Below, piece after piece: positions 1-5,669 of a DNA stretch of 7,076 bases; positions within the stretch are counted from its first letter, which is position 1; the number at the start of each line of letters is the position of its first letter. The notes under the pieces are model-generated. The model did no database searches and had not been told where the DNA came from. It was given only the letters and a program-made list of their open reading frames with translations. The stretch lies in assembly GCA_049509915.1 (NCBI GenBank), contig JBEKZL010000328.1, positions 1 through 7,076 on the forward strand. The letters run 5' to 3'. A program made the position numbers and the translations under genes. This DNA comes from JBEKYD01 sp049509915 (lineage in GTDB: Bacteria; Acidobacteriota; Terriglobia; Bryobacterales; Bryobacteraceae).

Positions 1-1
1 T

Positions 2-1777
2 CCGGCTGCCGCACGCCTGGTCGAGGCACTGGAGTCGGAAACCGCGACGGAGCCGGAACCGCCCGCCATCCTGGCTGAGCCCGAAACGCCCGTTTCGGCA
101 ACTACCGCGGCAGAGCCCGTCGAGAGCATTGTCGAAGCCGCCGCCGAAGCCGCGCCGGAAGCCGTGGAGCCGCAGGCGCTCGCCGAACAGCTCGCCGAAC
201 AGCTCGCCGGGCAAGCCGGCGCCGAGATCGCCGAACCCGTGAATGGAGCCGCCGAAGAGGAAAGTGCCGAGGATGCCGCCGCCGATGAGGACTCCGCCAT
301 CGAGGACGAAGACGCCGAAGCCGAACCTGCCGGCGTCGACGCCGAGGGCCCCGAGCCCGCCCGCATCCCCACCAGCCTGACCGCAACCCTCCGGGAGCAG
401 GGTTCGCGCTATCTACAACACCGCGTCTCCCGCCGCATGCGCCGCCGCGGCGGCCGCGACCGTGGCGACCGCGGCCCGCAATCCGCCGCTGAGCCGGTCG
501 GACGCCCCGCGCCCGAACCCGAAGTCCGAACCGCGCCCGCCCGCACCGCCCCCGACTCCCGCGCCGACCGCCCAGGCCCCAGCATCAGCGACCTGCTCAA
601 AGAAGGGCAGGAAATCATCGTCCAGGTGGCCAAGGAACCGCTCGGCCAGAAGGGCGCGCGCATCACCTCGCATATCGCCCTGCCCGGCCGCTTCCTGGTC
701 TACATGCCCACCGTCGACCATGTTGGCGTTTCCCGCAAGATCCCCAGCGACGAGGAACGCTCCCGGCTGAAGCGCATCCTGCAGACTCATCGCGCCGGCA
801 TCCCCGGCGGCTACATCGTGCGCACCGCCGGCGAAGGCCGCAGCGAGGAAGAACTTCGCGCCGACATGATGTTCCTCTATAACCTGTGGCTCGACATGCG
901 CCAGAAGGCCGAACGCCGGCCCGCGCCAGTGCTGGTTCATCACGATCTCAACGTGGTCGAGCGCGTGCTGCGCGACCAGCTCACCAGTGTGTTCAAGAAT
1001 ATTTGGGTCGATAACGAAGAGCTCTACGAAGCCGTTCTCCGCTTCGTCGAGCGTTTCCAGCCGGCCCTGATTCCCCGCGTCAAGCTCTATACCCGCTCGA
1101 ATCCTATCTTCGACGAATTCGGCATCACCGCCGAGCTCGAAAAGGCTCTCCGCCCCAAGGTCTGGCTCAAGTCTGGCGGCTACATCGTCATCAATCAGAC
1201 CGAGGCGCTGGTCGCCATCGACATCAACACCGGCAAATACGTGGGCCGCTCCAACCGCCTCGAGGACACCATCGTCAAGACCAATACCGACGCCATCAGG
1301 GAAATCGTTCGCCAGATCCGCCTGCGCGACCTGGGCGGAATCATTGTGGTCGATTTCATCGACATGGACGAGCGCAAGAACCGCCAGAAGGTTATGCAGG
1401 CGCTGGAAGAAGCCATGCGCGTCGACCGCGCCCCCTACAAGATCCTGCAGTTCAATGATTTCGGCCTGGTCGCCATCACCCGCAAGCGGGTCAAGCAGAG
1501 CCTCGAACGGACGCTGTGCGTTCCCTGCGCCTACTGCGAGGGCGCCGGTTACATCAAGAGCCCGCAGACCATCGTCACTGAGATCCTTCAGGAAGCCCGC
1601 AAGCTGGCCGGAACCATCGAAGGGAAGGATGTGCTGCTGCGCGTCTCTCCCGACGTCGCCCGCCTGCTGAAATCGAACCAGAACAGCTACCTCCAGGAAC
1701 TGGAAGAAACCCTCGGCCGTCCGGTCTTCGTCAAAGCCGACAGCCAGCTCCATCAGGAAAAGTTCGACCTGGCGTGA
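2..1777 (+). CDS. rng: Ribonuclease E/G family endoribonuclease, 5' end outside the window
   Basis: This single-strand-specific endoribonuclease acts in the cytoplasm in rRNA 5' maturation and mRNA turnover. The frame is open from base 2 with no convincing start, so the N-terminus lies upstream; a GTG at 164 is probably internal. Numbering from that GTG, the end of the S1 domain begins at ISDLLKEGQEIIVQV (base 581). The 5'-sensor motif VRTAGEGRS has Arg220 and Thr221. The DNase I-like site has AIDIN (Asp353) and VVDFIDMD (Asp397), matching E. coli RNase E Asp303 and Asp346. The Zn-link CAYC (Cys455, Cys458) is present, as is the short C-terminal small domain, so the enzyme should be active. 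The length beyond the core fits RNase G more than RNase E, because there is no C-terminal scaffold. The odd part is bases 2-580: an Ala/Glu/Pro-rich acidic stretch followed by an Arg/Gly patch (bases 422-478), inserted inside the S1 fold. The family call is firm; the rng rather than rne symbol is inferred. Confidence 0.95.
   Translation, partial: PAAARLVEALESETATEPEPPAILAEPETPVSATTAAEPVESIVEAAAEAAPEAVEPQALAEQLAEQLAGQAGAEIAEPVNGAAEEESAEDAAADEDSAIEDEDAEAEPAGVDAEGPEPARIPTSLTATLREQGSRYLQHRVSRRMRRRGGRDRGDRGPQSAAEPVGRPAPEPEVRTAPARTAPDSRADRPGPSISDLLKEGQEIIVQVAKEPLGQKGARITSHIALPGRFLVYMPTVDHVGVSRKIPSDEERSRLKRILQTHRAGIPGGYIVRTAGEGRSEEELRADMMFLYNLWLDMRQKAERRPAPVLVHHDLNVVERVLRDQLTSVFKNIWVDNEELYEAVLRFVERFQPALIPRVKLYTRSNPIFDEFGITAELEKALRPKVWLKSGGYIVINQTEALVAIDINTGKYVGRSNRLEDTIVKTNTDAIREIVRQIRLRDLGGIIVVDFIDMDERKNRQKVMQALEEAMRVDRAPYKILQFNDFGLVAITRKRVKQSLERTLCVPCAYCEGAGYIKSPQTIVTEILQEARKLAGTIEGKDVLLRVSPDVARLLKSNQNSYLQELEETLGRPVFVKADSQLHQEKFDLA
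179..210 (+). repeat. 12-bp in-frame tandem repeat in the RNase E/G insertion
   Basis: The unit CTCGCCGAACAG occurs at 179-190 and 191-202, followed by a partial third copy to 210. It encodes repeated LAEQ. Because the unit is a multiple of three, copy-number change would keep the frame. It lies in the low-complexity acidic part of the S1 insertion. Confidence 0.8.
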
Positions 1778-2091
1778 ACAGTGGGACAGGCTTCCCAGCC
1801 TGTCCTGGCCGGCAAGCAAGCGAGGCGCGGCTCAGACGGGGAGAGTCGAAACCCTGGCGCGCCGTGAAGCATGCCTCGCACGCTTACCTCCTGCCTTGCC
1901 CGCTTCGTGGAGCGGACCTTCGGTCTGCCACGCCTGGACTCCTTCCGGCTCTTTTTGCTTGCGGCGCGCTGGCCGTTGTACGCCCTGTCGAGCAGCCGCG
2001 TTCTTTTCCTCCGTAGCGCTGGCGATCTCGTCGCCGGTGTCTTTCGTCGCGGCCAACCCGCCGGCCGGCTGGAGCCCTCGTGTGTCCGCCC
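1778..2091. other. Gene-poor spacer of 314 bases, probably dispersed repeat DNA
   Basis: I find no gene with a credible start and ribosome site here. Several frames on both strands stay open, as expected of GC-rich non-coding DNA, and none shows a recognisable domain. Besides the 1784-1805 hairpin there is a second stem, GCGGACC (1912-1918) with GGTCTGC (1922-1928), with one G-U pair and a 3-base loop. The last ~40 bases should include the promoter or leader of the next gene, but I see no clear -35/-10 pair. The texture resembles a multi-copy intergenic element rather than a decayed gene; this is an impression, not a search result. Confidence 0.45.
1784..1805 (+). terminator. Perfect hairpin just after the RNase E/G stop; possible terminator or repeat element
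   Basis: GGACAGGCT (1784-1792) and AGCCTGTCC (1797-1805) form a perfect 9-bp stem around the loop TCCC. The stem starts 6 bases after the stop codon at 1775-1777. No T-run follows, so it is not a canonical intrinsic terminator. It may work with Rho, stabilise the 3' end, or be one copy of a dispersed palindromic repeat. I recall very similar GACAGGCT...AGCCTGTC text in many intergenic regions of Solibacter-like genomes, but could not check this here. Confidence 0.5.
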
Positions 2092-3072
2092 ATGATAAAG
2101 TGGGCTCCGTCGAAGCTGAAAGAAACGACCGTGACGGCGCACAGGCATTTTCGGACGATCTGCGCATCTTTGGCCGTCGTCGCGTCGATCGGGCCTGCCG
2201 CGGCACAACCCTCATCCGCCAACCGGGTCGCACCGCGATTTGAGGTAGCGTCTGTCAAGCTCTGCCCTCGCGATCTCGACGAGGGCACCGACGGCGGGAG
2301 CATCGATCGCGGCGGAGTCTCGTTTCGATGCTGGTCGCTGATGGATTATGTACGTCTAGCGTATGGCCGTTTCGGCCCTGGCCAGTTCAACGCCGGCGTG
2401 ATCCAAATTGAGGGCGGTCCGGAGTGGATCGACAAGGAACGATACGAGATCGTCGCGAAAGCCCAAGGCGACCCCGGTACGAGCACGTTGGGCGGTCCCA
2501 TGATGCAAACCCTCCTCGAAGAACGGTTTCGATTGAAAATCCATAGGGAGCCCAGGCAGGTTCCGGTGTACGCATTGGTGGTGAGTAAGCGCGGCGCCAG
2601 GCTTCCGCCCGCGAAGGAGGCGTGCTTTGCCCAGGGCTCCGGGAAACCGTTCCCCCACCGGCAGCAGGGGCAACCTTTTCCGCCCATATGCGGGAAGGGA
2701 AGAAGAGATGTCGAAGGTTTCGCGGTTCACGGTTCCACCCTGGCCGACTTTTGCGTGGCGCTTTCCGGAGTGCCGCTGAAATTGGACCGTCGGAGCTTCA
2801 TTGACACAACGGCATCGCCGGCCAATTTTGATTTCGACCTGAAGTTCCCCGATAGCTCCGGACCCCAGCCGGAACCGGGAGCATCCGCGCCGCCACCGGT
2901 CCCCCAAGCGCCCGGAGACGATGCTTGGCGCCTCCAAAGCGCGTTGTCGAAGTTGGGCCTGAAACTGGTGCCCGCCATCGGACCCGGCGAAGCGCTCGTG
3001 ATCGACCATGCGGGCGCCTCTCGCGACGTAGCAAGGATTATATGTATCTCGTCTTGCAATTTCTTGTTCTGA
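2092..3072 (+). CDS. TIGR03435 family secreted protein (acidobacterial)
   Basis: The family is of unknown function and is expanded in Acidobacteriota. Visible family landmarks are FEVASVKLC (residues 50-58), a central IEGGPEWIDKERYEIVAKAQ block, MMQTLLEERFRLKIHREPR, VPVYALVVSKRGARLPPAKE, FIDTTASPANFDFDLKF, and the closing LGLKLVPAIGPGEALVIDH. An N-terminal export signal is seen: basic RHFR, hydrophobic TICASLAVVASIG, then PAAAQ with a likely cut after AAA. Starts are ambiguous: ATG 2092 is used here; GTG 2131, with GAAAG about 8 bases upstream, gives a more compact signal peptide; GTG 2080 is also open. None has a strong Shine-Dalgarno site. The C-terminus is odd: most relatives stop a few residues after VIDH, but here about 19 residues follow (GASRDVARIICISSCNFLF), read from DNA antisense to the next gene. 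The last part may therefore not be native. The family call is firm; the function is unknown. Confidence 0.85.
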   Translation: MIKWAPSKLKETTVTAHRHFRTICASLAVVASIGPAAAQPSSANRVAPRFEVASVKLCPRDLDEGTDGGSIDRGGVSFRCWSLMDYVRLAYGRFGPGQFNAGVIQIEGGPEWIDKERYEIVAKAQGDPGTSTLGGPMMQTLLEERFRLKIHREPRQVPVYALVVSKRGARLPPAKEACFAQGSGKPFPHRQQGQPFPPICGKGRRDVEGFAVHGSTLADFCVALSGVPLKLDRRSFIDTTASPANFDFDLKFPDSSGPQPEPGASAPPPVPQAPGDDAWRLQSALSKLGLKLVPAIGPGEALVIDHAGASRDVARIICISSCNFLF

Positions 3073-3686
3073 TCCTGGCGCTGCTTATAGACTTTCTGCA
3101 GGAATTCATATGCTTTGAAGTCCGCGTAGTCCGTGTAAAGTTCCTTTCGTGGAACTTGGTGGGTGAGATCGCTTACCGTTTGCAGTTCAGTTCCGTACTC
3201 GTTGGCGCGGGTCAGCAGAGTCCGGGCCCTTTCTTGCAGCGCTGCCCAGGCGTCCCACGGGAGCTTGGAGACCGACAGCATGCTCTCTCTAGCGGCGTAG
3301 CGTTCCTGCACGGCGCGCTTGAATTCCTCTGCCGCCGATTCGCGATCCTTTTGCAGTCGTTGAGCATTGATGCGATTTCGAGCCCGAAGATATACTTCCC
3401 GATGGTTGTGTGATAGAACGCCTGGGCGAAAACCATATATCCGAGCAGGACGCCCTTATACAACAGATTGTTCTGCAGCCGGTCGAGAGCCTCGGATTCC
3501 CCTGTCTGCAAATATCCGGCCGTCGTCAATGCATACCAAATCGCGATCGCCACCAGGGAAGCGAGCGAGCCGTCGATAAAGTACGCCCCCAGGCGAAGCC
3601 GCATTTTTCCAGGTATCTCGATTGCTGGAGCCGGGGTCTCGACCATGGGCGGTAAGACTGGAGGCGGCACAACTGCAACGGTCCTA

Positions 3687-3790
3687 CGACGCCGGCGCCG
3701 CATTTGGAGCAGAACTGAGCCGCGCCGGAGAGCCTCGCGCCGCAACCTCCGCAGTACGGTCGCGCCGGCCTCTCTGTTGCGCCTGGCGCG
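3687..3790 (-). repeat. Zinc-ribbon tandem repeat, copy nearest the RDD domain
   Basis: This 104-base block matches 3861-3964 with 5 differences. The offset is 174 bases (58 codons), so the duplication was in frame. It encodes the third zinc ribbon, with the CGGC and CSKC pairs. Its edge lies 3 bases from the first frameshift. Confidence 0.85.
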
Positions 3791-3860
3791 GGAGCGACGG
3801 CAATGAGTTGCGAGACCGCTGCAACGCCTACCCCGCCGGCGGAAGGTGGCAGCGCCGCTG

Positions 3861-3964
3861 CGACGCCGGCGCCGCATTTGGAGCAGAACTGAGCCGTGCC
3901 GGAGAGCCTCGCGCCGCAACCTCCGCAGCACGGTTGCGCCGGCCACTCTGTTGCGGCTGGCGCG
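3861..3964 (-). repeat. Zinc-ribbon tandem repeat, copy nearest the gene start
   Basis: This is the partner of 3687-3790, with 99 of 104 bases identical. It encodes the second zinc ribbon. The near-identity at DNA level, including silent positions, points to a recent duplication or gene conversion. The first ribbon, at the N-terminus, is clearly different in sequence. Confidence 0.85.
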
Positions 3965-4119
3965 TTTACAACGACGGCCGGTTGTGATATCCGGGGGGGC
4001 GCGGCCCGAGGTACAACTTCGACTGCGGGAGGCTGCCGGGTTGGGATAATGCCAAAGCCGCACTTGACACAGAAGCGATCCTGGTCGGAGTTTTGTTCAT
4101 CGCATTGGGTGCAATGCAT

Positions 4120-4438
4120 ACGCGATTCCTCTCTCGATGCGCGGTCCGTCAACCCGGAAACGGGTCTCGGTTTCAATTGCGCACTCCACAATTGGTCGCC
4201 CCTCGGGCGCCTGCAGCCGCGTGCCTGCCGAACCACTCAGGACGTCACCGGCTCCGGGCCTGTCGAGAAGCGGCTAAAGCCCATCGTCCCCATTTGCTTA
4301 TCGGCGGAATCTGCCCCGGACATGAGGGGTCCGCTCCGATTGAGAATTCCCTCGAACTGTGCGACGCGCTGCGTTCCCCGTCGAAACCTTCTCCGCCGCT
4401 CCCTAAACCCTTTGGCCTTGTCCGCCGATAATCTCAAC
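4120..4438. other. Divergent intergenic region, 319 bases
   Basis: This lies between the minus-strand zinc-ribbon/RDD gene and the small plus-strand protein. I see no complete gene. A plus frame stays open through it, with an ATG at 4322, but codon use there is not GC3-biased as in the neighbouring genes. Small structures: ACCCG-GAAA-CGGGT at 4152-4165 (a 5-bp stem), and two CAATTG palindromes at 4174-4179 and 4189-4194, 15 bases apart, upstream of the minus-strand gene. The latter could be an operator, but this is speculative. Confidence 0.4.
4127..4132 (-). promoter_or_regulatory. Ribosome binding site of the zinc-ribbon/RDD gene
   Basis: On the minus strand AGAGGA lies 7 bases before the ATG at 4119. 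This fixes the start at MHCTQC rather than at the longer open frame reaching 4236. Confidence 0.65.
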
Positions 4439-4681
4439 GTGGCTAGACGGTATATCGGTCTTTCCAGTCGCGCCCCGGAACGGCCCGCGCTCGCGAGCGT
4501 GTCCGCACCCGCACAGAAGGCTCTCCGGGCAAACCTGGCTGAGCCCGCTCCCGCCGCGGAGGTGATGCGCGAACAATTCAACTTCCTGATCGCCCACGGC
4601 AACCATAGCTGCGCTCCCGGTTGTCCGGATTGCGCCCGTCTCGACGCGGTGCGGGATCTGCTGTTTGCGGCTTTCCGCTGA
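4439..4681 (+). CDS. Small hypothetical protein with HGNHSCAPGCPDC motif
   Basis: I do not recognise a named family. The C-terminal half reads MREQFNFLIAHGNHSCAPG and then CPDCARLDAVRDLLFAAFR, with C-x3-C-x2-C preceded by two histidines. This could bind zinc or another metal. Codons from about 4469 to the stop end mainly in G or C, like the real genes nearby, which supports coding. The start is uncertain. GTG 4439 is used here (80 residues). GTG 4499 and ATG 4565 are possible. The ATG has GGAGG only 2 bases upstream, too close to be normal, and would give a 38-residue peptide. ATG 4322 would be longer, but its codons look non-coding. The gene is divergent from the zinc-ribbon/RDD gene and lies 226 bases before the DGPF operon. 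I have an uncheckable impression of similar 'CxPGCPDC' peptides in acidobacteria. Confidence 0.4.
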   Translation: MARRYIGLSSRAPERPALASVSAPAQKALRANLAEPAPAAEVMREQFNFLIAHGNHSCAPGCPDCARLDAVRDLLFAAFR

Positions 4682-4765
4682 CTGACCGCGGCCGCGACTG
4701 GCGGTACGCATCGCCCGCCATTCCCGTAAGCTCGGTCAACCGCCCGCGCGAGCCGCCGCGGCCAT

Positions 4766-4785
4766 CGCTTGACCCGGACCAAGCG
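4766..4785. repeat. Short inverted repeat upstream of the DGPF operon
   Basis: CGCTTG (4766-4771) and CAAGCG (4780-4785) are perfect inverted repeats with an 8-base loop, about 75 bases upstream of the proposed promoter. It could be a regulator site, a weak 3' hairpin for the small upstream gene, or chance. Confidence 0.25.
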
Positions 4786-4860
4786 CGAAGTGCAGCGGAG
4801 CACTCTCGCCGTGGCAGACAGAGAAGTCCGATCTACGCAAGAAAAAATTTCGTTTGCTCC

Positions 4861-4886
4861 TGTCGATTTCCGGCTTTTCGTGCGTC
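4861..4886 (+). promoter_or_regulatory. Probable ECF42-dependent promoter of the DGPF-sigma operon
   Basis: TGTCGA (4861-4866) and CGTC (4883-4886) are separated by 16 bases. The ECF42 consensus that I recall from work on Streptomyces venezuelae is TGTCGA at -35 and CG(A/T)C at -10, so both elements match. The -10 lies 21 bases before the ATG at 4908, giving a short leader that just holds the Shine-Dalgarno site at 4895. Since the ECF42 gene is third in this operon, the motif implies self-activation. Seen: the two elements and spacing. Recalled: the consensus. Inferred: function. Confidence 0.65.
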
Positions 4887-4894
4887 GTACACTC

Positions 4895-4900
4895 AGGAGA
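4895..4900 (+). promoter_or_regulatory. Ribosome binding site of the first DGPF gene
   Basis: AGGAGA lies 7 bases before ATG 4908. It sets the start there rather than at the in-frame upstream codon at 4854, which lies before the proposed promoter. An out-of-frame ATG at 4900 overlaps the site. Confidence 0.8.
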
Positions 4901-4907
4901 TGCAAAA

Positions 4908-5252
4908 ATGCAATATCTGCTGTTAATTTACAGTGACGAAAAGATAGGGGCCAGCATGAGCAAAGCCGAGATGGGGACCGTGCATGGCGAATATATGGCG
5001 TTCCTCAAGGACTTTGCCGGTGCGATTCGGGGCAGTAACGGATTGCAGCCGACCGGCACGGCCAAAACGGTTCGCGTGCGGGACGGCAAATCGCTGATCA
5101 CGGACGGACCGTTCGCCGAGACCAAGGAGCAGCTCGGCGGTTATTTCCTGGTGGGAGCCGGCAGTCAGGACGAAGCGCTCGCCATCGCGGCCAAGATCCC
5201 CTCGGCGCGCTTCGGAGGGGTGGAAGTGCGGCCGATTTGGGTGATGGCGTAG
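4908..5252 (+). CDS. DGPF (YCII-related) domain protein, first copy
   Basis: This is a 114-residue single-domain protein of the YCII/DGPF superfamily, a dimeric ferredoxin-like fold related to the YciI group. It has the typical opening MQYLLLIYSDE, a helix (residues 18-40), the strand pair PTGTAKTVRVRDGKSLI, and the signature TDGPFAETKEQLGGYFLV with DGPF at residues 66-69. The closing half, DEALAIAAKIPSARFGGVEVRPI, is also normal. Length and domain are complete. The biochemical activity of DGPF proteins is not established; genes of this family are regular neighbours and reported targets of ECF42 sigma factors. It is first in the operon, preceded by the TGTCGA/CGTC promoter and a strong ribosome site, and 21 bases before the second copy. 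It was named from motif reading; confidence in the family is high, and in function none. Confidence 0.93.
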   Translation: MQYLLLIYSDEKIGASMSKAEMGTVHGEYMAFLKDFAGAIRGSNGLQPTGTAKTVRVRDGKSLITDGPFAETKEQLGGYFLVGAGSQDEALAIAAKIPSARFGGVEVRPIWVMA

Positions 5253-5259
5253 CCCGATG

Positions 5260-5267
5260 GGAGGAGG
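5260..5267 (+). promoter_or_regulatory. Ribosome binding site of the second DGPF gene
   Basis: GGAGGAGG lies 6 bases before ATG 5274, in the 21-base gap after the first DGPF stop. It is an unusually strong site and suggests high translation of the second copy. Confidence 0.8.
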
Positions 5268-5273
5268 CTCGCC

Positions 5274-5669
5274 ATGCGCTACATGCTGCTGATCTACACC
5301 AGGGAGACCGAAGACGGTCCATCGCCGGAGGAAGTGGCGAGCCTCAAGGCCGCGTATTGGGAGGTGATTGACGACGCCGCGCGCAAAGGCGTGCTTTTGG
5401 GCGCCGAGCCGCTGGCGCGCACGGCCACGGCGACCACCGTTCGTATCGATAACGGCCGGGTGCTGATTACCGACGGGCCATTCGCCGAAACCAAAGAGCA
5501 ACTGGCCGGGTATTACATGCTCGATTGCGAGAACCTGGACGAGGCCATCGAATGGGCCGCCAGGATACCGGCCGGCTCGAAAGGCCGCGAAGGCTCGGTC
5601 GAGATCAGGCCGATGCCAGGTTTGCCCCCGCGCTCTGAAGCCAGGGCGCCCGCCACACGGAATGGCTGA
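5274..5669 (+). CDS. DGPF (YCII-related) domain protein, second copy
   Basis: This 131-residue paralogue of the preceding protein starts MRYMLLIYTRE and carries ITDGPFAETKEQLAGYYML, with DGPF at residues 67-70. The core from the central strands to the end of the DGPF signature is close to copy one. The first helix differs (SPEEVASLKAAYWEVIDDAA), and so does the C-terminus, which has an extra tail of about 18 residues (GLPPRSEARAPATRNG region). The tail is encoded where the gene runs into the sigma gene: the stop at 5667-5669 lies 8 bases inside the next reading frame, so the two genes are probably translationally coupled. The paired copies may form a heterodimer or act on different small molecules; neither can be judged from sequence. 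Confidence 0.93.
   Translation: MRYMLLIYTRETEDGPSPEEVASLKAAYWEVIDDAARKGVLLGAEPLARTATATTVRIDNGRVLITDGPFAETKEQLAGYYMLDCENLDEAIEWAARIPAGSKGREGSVEIRPMPGLPPRSEARAPATRNG

Larger units (their letters stand above)
3018..4119 (-). pseudogene. Decayed zinc-ribbon / RDD membrane protein gene, two frameshifts
   Basis: One gene is readable only across three frames. Frame 1 (4119 down to about 3685, ~145 codons) starts MHCTQC...FCVKCG and holds three zinc ribbons; the second and third read CGGCGARLSG...QFCSKCGAG, with Pro/Ala-rich linkers between. A one-base loss near 3683-3684 moves the reading to frame 2 (about 3682-3370): a proline linker, then an RDD-like domain with MRLRLGAYFIDGSLASL, two hydrophobic segments and TTIGKYIFGLE. 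A second one-base loss between about 3356 and 3376 moves it to frame 3 (to about 3018): QRLQKDRESAAEEFKRAVQ and more charged helix, ending near KLQDEIHIIL. Without the shifts the product would be about 365 residues, a membrane protein with a cytosolic zinc-ribbon head. As written, frame 1 stops at 3526. Frame 3 has no natural stop and runs to 2727, antisense to the TIGR03435 gene. Sequencing error is the main alternative, but genes on both sides are intact. The role of RDD proteins is generally uncertain. Confidence 0.75.

Noticed and set aside
413..1819. Long open frame of 468 codons on the minus strand across the RNase gene
   Set aside because: It is the antisense shadow of a GC-rich gene. 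The plus-strand product has clear RNase E/G motifs, and the minus product has none.
2080..2091. GTG at 2080 as the start of the TIGR03435 gene
   Set aside because: It adds only four residues, has no ribosome site, and the ATG at 2092 or GTG at 2131 gives a more normal signal peptide.
1753..2303. Three overlapping minus-strand frames across the spacer after the RNase gene
   Set aside because: All are Arg/Ala/Pro-rich with no motif or ribosome site, and they overlap one another in different frames, as expected of non-coding GC-rich DNA.
4261..4288. A second TGTCGA...CGTC pair, with an 18-base spacer
   Set aside because: The spacer is 2 bases longer than at the operon promoter, and no gene with a convincing start follows. 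Such short words occur by chance in GC-rich DNA.
3896..4438. Plus-strand open frame upstream of, and continuous with, the small Cys/His protein
   Set aside because: Its first part is antisense to the zinc ribbons and the rest has poor codon bias. Only the last part looks coding.
4854..4907. Upstream in-frame start for the first DGPF protein
   Set aside because: ATG 4908 has an ideal AGGAGA site and gives the standard MQYLLLIY opening. The longer form would start before the proposed promoter.
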